Assembly: GCF_963678635.1 (NCBI RefSeq)
Contig: NC_087068.1
Location: 374,001 to 438,000 of the forward strand
Direction: 5' to 3'
Source: Symsagittifera roscoffensis
Taxonomy: Eukaryota > Xenacoelomorpha > Acoela > Convolutidae
DNA length: 64,000 bases
The position numbers and the translations under genes were made by a program. Shown here piece by piece: positions 10,325 to 18,941 of this stretch (position 1 is the stretch's first letter; each line of letters opens with the position of its first letter). Under the pieces are notes generated by a model. It did no database searches, was not told where the DNA came from, and saw only the letters and a program-made list of their open reading frames with translations.

Positions 10325-11521
10325 ACCAACGCTACGATATCACCAATACACGAAAAAGCATACCGCGTAAATAATATACTCCAATTATTAGATATTTGTC
10401 AATCCACAATTCTTAATGAAGAATTATCCATAAATAATATAATAAGTAATGAAAAAAGAAATACAGATTATTTCACAAAAACCCCATATTTCAAACCTAC
10501 ATTCAACATACATAACTATACAGAAAATCAACAGAAATTTTTAACAATGTTTAACTTCCAACATTCACAAATAACACAAGACGAATTTGATAAATTAGCC
10601 AAACAGCTAATAAAATATTCATCAGTCTATGCAACATCTAAATTTGATGTTGGCAAAATCAGTTCATCACTACATCTCCCATTAAAACCTGACGCAGTTT
10701 TCAAAAAACAAAGAGCAAGAAAAGTATCAATTCATTTACACGATAAAGTGAACAGATTACTCGATATTTTAGAACAATACAATATAATCTCACCGGTAAA
10801 CAAAAAAGAACAACCAAAAGGTAACACATTTATCAACCCTGTTATCATCCTAGCAAAAGGAGAATCATTAAAAATAGTTCTAGACGCTAGATATCTTAAT
10901 TCACTAATAGACGAATCAAAATGCAATTGGCCTATAGAACCAATACAAGTTATTTTAACAAAAATAAACGGAAAATACTTTACAACCGCAGATATGAATA
11001 GTGCATATAATCAAATGCCACTAGATGAACAATCGCGACGCTTAACACAATTTGTTATTGGAAATCAGCAATATGAATTCAACCGCCTATTCTATGGAAT
11101 ATCCATAGGACCAGCAGCATTTTCAGCTTTTATGAGCAAAGTTTTTCGACCACTAATACTCAAGAAAAACGCAATCACCTATTTAGACGATGTTTTTATG
11201 CAATCACAGACAAAAGAAGAAATGTTTAAAGTTTTAGAACACTATCACAAACTACTTCAGAACGAAAATCTGAAGGCCGCCCCCGATAAATCACACTTCT
11301 TTCTAACACGAGTTAAATTCTTAGGACATAATATAGAAAGAAAAACAATCACTCCATTAAAATCACGCATTGATGCTATTCAAAAGCTCCAACCACCAAC
11401 AAACAAAAAGAAAATCCAAGAATTCTTTGGAATGTTAAATTTTTTAAGCAAATATGTCTATAAAATGCAATTATACCTAAGACCATTCTATAATATACTT
11501 AGACAACAAAATAATTTTTAA
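10325..11521 (+). CDS. Reverse transcriptase domain of Pol (Ty3/gypsy type)
   Basis: RNA-directed DNA polymerase. Counting from the ATG at 10547, the palm has TADMNSAYNQ with the first catalytic Asp at 149, and YLDD at 212-215 (11180-11191). Further RT blocks are present: LKIVLDARYLN, RLFYGISIGPAAF, KFLGHNIE and the FFGMLNFLSKY thumb/connection motif. The frame is continuous with protease upstream (open from 10325). It is cut by TAA 11519-11521 just before the RNase H segment, at a place where related elements have a sense codon before Trp. All visible catalytic residues are kept. Confidence 0.92.
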   Translation, partial: TNATISPIHEKAYRVNNILQLLDICQSTILNEELSINNIISNEKRNTDYFTKTPYFKPTFNIHNYTENQQKFLTMFNFQHSQITQDEFDKLAKQLIKYSSVYATSKFDVGKISSSLHLPLKPDAVFKKQRARKVSIHLHDKVNRLLDILEQYNIISPVNKKEQPKGNTFINPVIILAKGESLKIVLDARYLNSLIDESKCNWPIEPIQVILTKINGKYFTTADMNSAYNQMPLDEQSRRLTQFVIGNQQYEFNRLFYGISIGPAAFSAFMSKVFRPLILKKNAITYLDDVFMQSQTKEEMFKVLEHYHKLLQNENLKAAPDKSHFFLTRVKFLGHNIERKTITPLKSRIDAIQKLQPPTNKKKIQEFFGMLNFLSKYVYKMQLYLRPFYNILRQQNNF

Positions 11522-12004
11522 TGGAACACAGAACATCAAGCACGATTTGAAGAAATTAAAAAACTCCTAACTGAACAAATTTCGAATACAATTCCATATC
11601 CAAATCAACCATTCTATGCAATGTGCGATGCTTCGAATTTTGGCATCGGCGCAGCATTATTACAATCACACAATGGCACAAACAAAATGAATCTTATATC
11701 AGCAAATTCTCGATTATTCACTCAAGCAGAGCTACGACTCTCAACTCTAATGAGAGAGTATACAGCCATAATATATACACTAACAGAATATGAATTTCTG
11801 ATACTTGGATCAGAACATCCAACAGTTCTATTCACAGATCACAAACCAATCATTTTTCTCTTTACACAAAAATCTAATCCAAATCATCGAGTTTATAGAT
11901 TTCAATTAATTCTAATGAAATTCCAAAACTTACATATAGTTTGGACAGCAGGAAAAAATCTTGCATTACCAGACACATTAAGTCGAAACACACCACCTGA
12001 ATGA
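11522..12004 (+). CDS. RNase H domain of Pol
   Basis: Same frame as the reverse transcriptase, restarting right after the TAA at 11519-11521; an ATG-initiated part begins at 11621. Four acidic catalytic positions are visible: CDAS, the Glu of MREYTA, TDHKP and LPDTLSR. LPDTLSRNTP is the usual end of the Ty3/gypsy RNase H domain. The domain degrades RNA in the RNA-DNA hybrid during reverse transcription. The segment ends at TGA 12002-12004, after which the same frame is open again to 12531, so this stop is also within Pol. Confidence 0.88.
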   Translation, partial: WNTEHQARFEEIKKLLTEQISNTIPYPNQPFYAMCDASNFGIGAALLQSHNGTNKMNLISANSRLFTQAELRLSTLMREYTAIIYTLTEYEFLILGSEHPTVLFTDHKPIIFLFTQKSNPNHRVYRFQLILMKFQNLHIVWTAGKNLALPDTLSRNTPPE

Positions 12005-12534
12005 CTTACACGTAAAACTACAGTTGAAATACCCAAAAATATAAAATTCTACCTTGCAGAAAATGAAACATCACCCCGATTAGAATGCAAATATGCAGTA
12101 AAAACTGACGTTGAACAATCACAGATAAACAATCTACAACACTTCCCACTTTATTTAGATTGCCAAAATAACCACTACGAAGTTGATCTACTAGGAACAT
12201 CAACTTTCAAACCAATTCCATATTCACAATGGATAAAAAATAACACCCAACAAAAAAGAGTAAAACAACACCCGCATAAAAAAGACCTTTTTCCGTTAAT
12301 TGAAAAAGAAAATCTAACTGATAAAATAAATTTATCAGGACCACAAACAAACGATTCAAAATACACAATAAATCAAGTTTTTGACCTCCATGACCCACTT
12401 GATACAATTCCTTTATCTAAATTAGAAATAGAAAACATTTTTCTCCCCCCAACAGATAAAATTACAATTAATACTTTGAAACAATATCAAAATCTTGACC
12501 CAGTAATTAGACAACTAAAATCATGGCACAAATA
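12005..12534 (+). CDS. Pol linker between RNase H and integrase
   Basis: Continues the Pol frame after the TGA at 12002-12004, open for about 175 codons to TAA 12532-12534. K/N/Q-rich with no domain I recognise. Its last codons overlap the integrase ORF, which is in the -1 frame. The shift between them lies in an A-rich stretch near 12529-12540 and is probably a one-base indel. Confidence 0.55.
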
Positions 12535-13707
12535 AAAAATAAACCCGTCAAGGCAGATACAACTATTTTAGGAAATAAAACACTCCTCCGATATTTCCGA
12601 AAATTCAATAATACAACAATTAACGAAAACACAGACCTTCTAGAATACCAATTAAATGAATCTACAGTTCCCTGTCTCCCTCTAAGTATGATTCTTATAG
12701 CTTTTAATATTTCACATACACAAAACATTAAAGGACACTCTGGATCAGAGAAAACATATTCAAATTTCATACAAAACTTTTATTTTCCAAATGCACCAAT
12801 TTGGATAAAAGTACTATGCAATGATTGTATAGTATGTCAGCTAAATAAACCTTATCCAAATCAAAAACAAATAGCACATAAACAAGATTTTAAAGGACAA
12901 AGTTTGTACTTCAACCACCGTATTTCATTTGATACAAAAGGACCAATTTCACCCTCATCCGAAGGAAACTCCTACATTATGGTAATTGTTGACGCATTTA
13001 CACATTATGTAGCACTTAACCCAGTACCACATTGTGACGCTTATTACGCTTACACAACACTCTATGAACACTGGATAGCCAAATTCGGACTACCAGAAAT
13101 TTTAGTTACAGACAACGGTACAGAATTCATAAATAACGAAATCATCACATTATGTCATTTATATAACATCAAACACAAACCACGTACATCTCATGCACCT
13201 TGGACAAACGGCTTAGTCGAAGGTATGAACCGTTCACTACAAGAATATCTTAGATGTATCATCAATGGAAATGATACAAGATATACCGGATGGTCAGCAG
13301 ATGTAAAACTATTTCCCTTAGCATATAATTCACAAATCACGACAACTCTAGGAATGTCACCATATGAAATGGTTTTTAATCAAAAGCCACGCAAACCGAT
13401 TATGTTTACAGCAAACTCTCATAAAAATGCACAAAGTTATTGTCAACCGAATAACGACTCAATTTGTTATAATCTACCTCTACACACACACGATGAAGAT
13501 CATTTTCATCACCCACAAATTCTTAAATTAGCCTCCGGTACACACACCGAATGGATTTTAAACAGAGATAAAAAACACAATGAAATTTACCAAAAAGTAA
13601 CAAAAAAGTTGTTACAAAGGCAAAACATTAATGAACAAATAAATTTCACGCTTTACACCAGCCTCCGATTTAAAAATTGGAACATTTGTTTTAATACCCA
13701 ATTTTAA
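12523..13707 (+). CDS. Integrase: HHCC zinc finger and DD35E core
   Basis: Inserts the cDNA into host DNA. The zinc-binding residues are H65, H72, C99 and C102. The catalytic triad is D137 (FDTKGP), D197 (TDNGTEF) and E233 (GLVEG), with 35 residues between the last two, as in retroviral and Ty3 integrases. The core block LGMSPYEMVF follows. Near 13650-13660 a one-base change shifts the frame, so this ORF ends out of frame at 13707 and the C-terminal domain continues in another frame. The ATG at 12523 may not be a true start, since integrase is normally cleaved from Gag-Pol. Confidence 0.92.
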   Translation: MAQIKNKPVKADTTILGNKTLLRYFRKFNNTTINENTDLLEYQLNESTVPCLPLSMILIAFNISHTQNIKGHSGSEKTYSNFIQNFYFPNAPIWIKVLCNDCIVCQLNKPYPNQKQIAHKQDFKGQSLYFNHRISFDTKGPISPSSEGNSYIMVIVDAFTHYVALNPVPHCDAYYAYTTLYEHWIAKFGLPEILVTDNGTEFINNEIITLCHLYNIKHKPRTSHAPWTNGLVEGMNRSLQEYLRCIINGNDTRYTGWSADVKLFPLAYNSQITTTLGMSPYEMVFNQKPRKPIMFTANSHKNAQSYCQPNNDSICYNLPLHTHDEDHFHHPQILKLASGTHTEWILNRDKKHNEIYQKVTKKLLQRQNINEQINFTLYTSLRFKNWNICFNTQF

Positions 13708-14210
13708 CACTCAAAAAGGAATTTCTAAAAAATTACAACCCCTTCGTAAAGGACCATACCAAATAATTGCCAAACCCACTGATGTCACATATAAAATCAC
13801 CGACTCAGAACAAAAAGAAATTGTTCAACATCGAAACAACCTATTACCTTATTACCCAAAAGAATACGCACTACGCGAACTAACTCAATTATATTCTTTC
13901 ACAGGTTTAAAAGTTATTCAAAATTACCCACATACGGAAATAAAACAAAGGAACAACATGACATTCACCTCGAAAACCAAAATAAAAAATCAACTATAAT
14001 GAAAAACAATACAAAAAAGCTAGATCAAAATATACCTCAAAAGGAAAAAAAAATAGAAAATTGACAGAAAAAATAATACCCCAAGAACAAATCGACAAAT
14101 CAGAACATAGAGAGTCATCACGACTTAGAAATCAACCACGTAAAAACTATAAAACATTCATTCCACAGTCTAAATTATTAAAGAAAGTCGAATTCCAAAA
14201 ACAGCTTTAA
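13660..14210 (+). CDS. Integrase C-terminal domain with GPY/F motif (frameshifted)
   Basis: In the +1 frame relative to the integrase core, an open segment runs to TAA 13997-13999. It begins with an IGTFVLIPNF strand and has LRKGPYQII (GPY at 13751-13759), the GPY/F module typical of Ty3/gypsy integrases. A last basic segment (SRLRNQPRKNY, 14115-14147) in yet another frame ends at TAA 14208-14210 and looks like the usual basic tail. A nine-A run near 14045-14053 may be the cause of the second shift. Confidence 0.75.
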
Positions 14211-14804
14211 TTTTACATTTCATAATCTTTGCACCTCTGAAATATTTTGAACTTTCATTTTTCAAAATAACATGCTGACAAACAAGCAACGATTCTAGTT
14301 CAAAATTAGCCAATAGTATTCATCCAATCCGTTACCTTCTCTAACTCTAACAACAGATCAACTAGACGAACAATATTAAACTCCAGGCATATCTATAACT
14401 ATAACTTTGCGACCTCCAGGTCAAAAATAAGCAAACCATTCCAACTTGACAACTAAAATAAATATCATCATAATATCATAACCCTCCCTTATCTAATAAA
14501 CCAAAGATCAACAATATTTCCCCAACTCAGACCTCAAATACCCCCCAAACAAATATGTTAATTTAGCCTAAAGTAAAAGAACGACCATTTTAATTAGCCT
14601 AAAGTATAAAAATCTCAAAAATACCCCAGATCACTTGACAAATAAAAATAAAGACAAAGAAGACCTCCCGATCACCATAAAATTCGCCCCCAACAATTTT
14701 TCACAAAACTCAGCCCACTTGTCAAAAAACCAATAAATAATCCGACCACACTTGAAAATTGCCTCAAAAAACAAAAAATATTCGATCGAGAAGTCATTTC
14801 TTAA
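14211..14804. other. Noncoding interval between pol and the membrane ORFs
   Basis: About 590 bp, AT-rich, with stops in all frames. It has C/T-rich islands (ACCTCCAGGTC near 14411) and a repeated TTAGCCTAAAGTA (about 14562 and 14597). No gene is seen. Confidence 0.6.
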
Positions 14805-15035
14805 ATGCTCTTCTCTCATTCAGTCAACATAATTCTAACAAATTTCAAACAATTTTTAACGATATTTAAACTTTTAATCATATTTCTTTTTGATACCTTT
14901 GAATCTTTTGTAATAATCTTAATCATTTTTTGCAATATTTTTTTAATTTTCTATTCCATATTCGAACTATACCTCCAGCTTTCAAAAGCTATTGACTATA
15001 TCCACAGGTACGATTCACAAAAGTTATCCAAATGA
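14805..15035 (+). CDS. 76-residue hydrophobic ORF of the LTR element
   Basis: Not recognised. Almost the whole length after residue 8 is hydrophobic with two predicted membrane spans (about 20-40 and 42-62) rich in Ile/Phe/Leu. It ends at TGA 15033-15035, which overlaps the ATG of the next ORF (ATGA). It may encode a small membrane protein; chance hydrophobicity in AT-rich DNA is the alternative. Confidence 0.4.
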   Translation: MLFSHSVNIILTNFKQFLTIFKLLIIFLFDTFESFVIILIIFCNIFLIFYSIFELYLQLSKAIDYIHRYDSQKLSK

Positions 15036-15220
15036 TACGAACCATTTTTAGTAGAACAGATATTTTTATACTATTTGTAATTTTTATAACATTTCTATCA
15101 TCCCTCATCTTGACAATATGCAAATGTATAAAGAAAGCAATCATCACATTCGCCCTAGCAACAATCCTCCTAATTCTTTTTCTAGAAGAATACTATAATA
15201 AACATAAATTTTTTCACTAA
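15032..15220 (+). CDS. 62-residue hydrophobic ORF of the LTR element
   Basis: Not recognised. Starts in the ATGA overlap with the previous ORF. Two hydrophobic segments (about residues 10-30 and 36-51) are separated by a short basic loop (CKCIKKA), a hairpin-like two-span layout. Its 3' end overlaps the start of the ATG-less ORF in another frame. Confidence 0.4.
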   Translation: MIRTIFSRTDIFILFVIFITFLSSLILTICKCIKKAIITFALATILLILFLEEYYNKHKFFH

Positions 15221-16361
15221 AAGAATAGATCAAAAACCATCAAAAATTGCTAACCAACAATCACACAGTCAGTCTTCACCGACATCATCCCAGGAAAACC
15301 CAACACCACCTTCAATTACCCAAAACCCCCAAACATCTACACAAATTTCCTTTCAAGATAACCCATATACCTTTGAAGAACGACACGCTCGCTTATCAGA
15401 ACCACTAGAACCAGTTCAACGACAAGCACCTCTAAGTGAACCAACATATAACTTATACCCAACACTACCACAAGAATTAAGTAGAATACGAAATCCTAGT
15501 CAAAACCAAAATACAGTCGAAATAAATAGACAAATTATACATCCTCGACGAAACAGAAATTTTCAAACTCCCCGAGTTCATTTTGATATACCTCAATCCC
15601 CATCACAAAGTACACCAGAAAACCCCATTGGCATATTACCAGAAACCCCTACGCTTCTTTCACAACGTAGCACCTCAAGCTTACCCTCAGATTACTTAGG
15701 TTCAACACCAACATCTGAACAAATCCGTGAAAACCCCTTTAACCCCACAAACCAAACATCACGACTACCATACTGGACAACACATTCATTCACACAAGGT
15801 GAACCAAATTTAATCAATGATCCAATAGATATTTCTACGGATACAACAACATCCTCATCACTACCAGAAACATTATCACTACCATCAACACCATCAATAA
15901 GCCAGATTTCACCACCGCCTTTTAACTTAAATTTCCCAAATAACCTCGACGCTAGATATCGAGAACAATCATCAACAAATATTCCTTTAAGACTAGACTG
16001 GAATACATTCACAGCACCCCCACCATTATTTGGACAACACCCAGAAAGTAACCGACTCCACAACTGGGCACTAAATAGACTACAATATAGACAAGACATT
16101 CACGAAGACATTCGTGCTCATAACATCCAAATACTCCAACAGAATAGTCTACAATTAAAATTTGAAATCACGGTTAAATTAAACAACATTACTCAACATC
16201 CCTATCCATTAAATCCACCAAATATAACAGCTCAATCCCTACCACCACCATTTATAACAAATGAAGTAATATACAAATACGACAGATATACCAAAAAGAC
16301 AATTGGTTACATCACATTTTATAACCCATACTCAGGATTATCATACACATGTATATTCTAA
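15186..16361 (+). CDS. 391-codon ORF without an ATG, probably reached by splicing
   Basis: Open from just after TAG 15183-15185 to TAA 16359-16361, with no in-frame ATG that I can find. The bounding TAG is the end of a good 3' splice site: a pyrimidine-rich stretch (15165-15183) then CTAG. The ORF would thus start exactly at an exon boundary, with the initiator codon on a 5' exon. The protein is P/S/T/Q-rich for about 270 residues. A folded-looking C-terminal part follows, including LFGQHPESNRLHNWALNRLQ and a final IGYITFYNPYSG segment. It overlaps the env start by 13 bp. Function unknown. Confidence 0.7.
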   Translation, partial: KNTIININFFTKRIDQKPSKIANQQSHSQSSPTSSQENPTPPSITQNPQTSTQISFQDNPYTFEERHARLSEPLEPVQRQAPLSEPTYNLYPTLPQELSRIRNPSQNQNTVEINRQIIHPRRNRNFQTPRVHFDIPQSPSQSTPENPIGILPETPTLLSQRSTSSLPSDYLGSTPTSEQIRENPFNPTNQTSRLPYWTTHSFTQGEPNLINDPIDISTDTTTSSSLPETLSLPSTPSISQISPPPFNLNFPNNLDARYREQSSTNIPLRLDWNTFTAPPPLFGQHPESNRLHNWALNRLQYRQDIHEDIRAHNIQILQQNSLQLKFEITVKLNNITQHPYPLNPPNITAQSLPPPFITNEVIYKYDRYTKKTIGYITFYNPYSGLSYTCIF

Positions 16362-18802
16362 AACTATTGATTGTTCTCCAACTCTTTTTTCTAGTAATCT
16401 CAAATGAAAACATAAACCCATCCCCCCGCACAGGACCCCAAGATTTATTAGTAACACATTACGATTGTGAAGAAAACGAACAAAAAACACTACACAAATA
16501 TGCAATAAATCAAGTATCACAATGCGAAACAGAACCACAAGCCATAGAAACAACAAATGTAATAGCGACACTTTATTCAAAAGCCCGAGCAACAACAGTT
16601 ATAGGATATAAATTCACAGCAACATTTTCCGAAAAGAAAGTACATTGTTCACAAGTCTCAAATGGAAATAAAAACCGACTTGACCACGAATCATTCTACC
16701 AAAGTAATATCGAACGACTTCTACATCTCAATCCCGAAGATTGTAAAAACGAGTTACTAAGACTCAATATCACAAGAAATAAAAACACAGATAGAAAATT
16801 AGTATATTTCCAAGTTTTTGCAGATTCTGTACATCAAGCAGAACTTGAAAGATATCAAGGACATATAAAATTAGATGAAAAATACCCATACAACGGCGCA
16901 CACGGAAGATTAACTTATGATATACACGATAAACACTGGATACCACACATTGGTATAATTGACCCATCAAACTGCAAAGCAGACACAAAAAATAAATGAT
17001 ATCAAGAAATCATGTTTTTCGATTGGAAAATACAACTCGAAAAAATACAACTCACACGCGATTTATCAGACAACACAAGGATCTATCAAGGAATTAGATT
17101 ACCTTGTAAAAACGACCAAGGCTATTGTGACCCTACAACACGAACACAAGCAACAATTGTTTGGTTCCCCGAAGACACATGTACAACATTTCAAGTAGCA
17201 AAAATACACGCTCGTATGATAAAATTTCACGAAAAATATTTTATACAATCAATTCCATATGAACAAGTCCATCCATCACGAAGACAAAGTTCTAATTTTA
17301 GAAACATAGAAAATATAGAAAATAAATTGACACGTTTTCAAATATATCAAGAAACAGAACTTGCATGTAAATACAGAAATCCACTTCACAAAACACAATA
17401 CTCCGAGATATTAGTTGAATACGAAAAAGGATTCGACATGACCACTGGAAAAGTAAAAATCGACCCATACGCCACAAGTCACCCTATAAACGAAGGAACA
17501 TCATATATACCAGTTGATTTTCAAAAAAGTAAAAGTCAACCTGGTGGACATCTAAAGCCCCAAGAATTATCACTAATGAATAGTACATATTTCGGTAACA
17601 TCCACTATGATATTCACCTAGATATGAAATTAGACTACACAATTAGCCGAATTTTTCAAGAAATGTCACTCTCTGAATTAGAAACACTTCACCAACTATG
17701 CGAATTAGAAAGGACACAAATCCTACAATCACTTGCACTAGCAGTATTAAAAATACCCTATGCAGGATATTTATTATCAGGAAATAGATCAAATTTTTTA
17801 GACTATGAAGGAAACATTTTATGGTTTTATACCTGTACCAAAAAATAATCACCACTATATGTTTTCGAAGATAAACGATGCTATAAAAGAATCCCTATCT
17901 TTTATAAGAATAAAGTACATTTCGTTGACACGCTTTCAAGACGAACCTATTTTTGGGATACCGCAGTCCCATGTGGATCAGAAAATAGCCACAATGTAGT
18001 TCAACTGAACCCTGATGAAGATAAATATTACCTTCTTACCCCATATCCCACATTAATGCAATCACTCAAAAAATTTTCACCTGAAAGCATCAGAGCTATT
18101 GCTCGAAACCCAAATATTGACCTACAATCAATTGGAATATATTCAAAATCCGATATCCAACATCACATTAGAACACAACAATTCCAAGAATTATTAACAC
18201 AAATGGACACTATACAAAGACAATCAATTGACCAAAACTTACGCAAACTTGCCGAAACCGCAGGATTTGCAGATATTTATACACAAGACTATAGCGGATA
18301 TTTTAAAGACATTAAAGACTATATATATCTAAACGGTGAAAAATACCGACCACAAGATATTTCACCTATAAATATTTTTAGCTTTGTTACACTAAAAAAT
18401 GAAATTCTCGATTTTCTAGGATGGCCCTACTACATCTTAGAAAAATTGACTATTTTATACGCAATGTTTAACTTTATAGGATTTCTTTTTTCGCTTTTAA
18501 AAGGAATCTACAATACATGCGCTATACACACACAAGTAAATAGACAAGCAAGTGTAGCACGCATACTATTTGCAGGATTTTTTGGAATTTTTTCATCATC
18601 AATAAACAAAATTCTTTTAGACGCACAAATAGAAGAATACAACACAAAAATAGCAACAAGACAGAACACATATGACGAAGAACATAACAATGTAGACATA
18701 ACGCCTACAGCACCACAATTACCAGCCCTACCACATAACCATCCATTATCACTAGTCCCACGAAATTTTCGAAATTTAGCAATAACACAATCCAAATTTT
18801 AG
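16349..18802 (+). pseudogene. env: Envelope-like glycoprotein, gB/chuvirus-like pattern, two in-frame stops
   Basis: One frame of 818 codons broken only by TGA 16997-16999 and TAA 17846-17848 (open pieces 16349-16999, 17012-17848, 18056-18802, with the gaps also open). It begins with a hydrophobic signal peptide (residues 1-18). A HYDC motif follows about 20 residues later, then regularly spaced cysteines. After the TAA there is a block with CYKRIPIFY, FVDTLSRRTYFWDT and YYLLTPYP, then a helical stretch, then a C-terminal membrane span near 18420-18510 and a cytoplasmic tail. The HYDC start and the IP-x-x-Y / FVD-x-x-(S/T)R block recall glycoproteins of chuviruses and of some metazoan retroelements, thought to be class III (gB-like) fusion proteins. 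This is a pattern match by eye. A 3' splice site (CTCAG, ends 16335) precedes the ATG. Confidence 0.75.
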
Positions 18803-18836
18803 ACCAACCATATCACAAAGTCCCATTCAACATATA

Positions 18837-18941
18837 ATGACACACCATCCACTAGATGAAAATACCTATGAACAAATTATAGAACAACCCCATACCACCG
18901 CTTTTCAGTCTCAAAATAATAATTTTTTTAGCCCACGATGA
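18837..18941 (+). CDS. 34-codon ORF upstream of the 602-codon ORF
   Basis: A small ORF starting at ATG 18837 whose TGA overlaps the ATG of the next ORF (ATGA at 18938-18941). Polar, without domains. It may be a leader that delivers ribosomes to the next start. A 3' splice site-like TTTTTTTAG ends at 18931, six bases before the downstream ATG, so the ORF may be spliced away in the mRNA that matters. Confidence 0.35.
   Translation: MTHHPLDENTYEQIIEQPHTTAFQSQNNNFFSPR

Noticed and set aside
7230-17848. Alternative genetic code explaining in-frame TAA/TGA
   Set aside because: Host genes in the window end normally at TAG and TGA, and LTR divergence is enough to expect several nonsense mutations.
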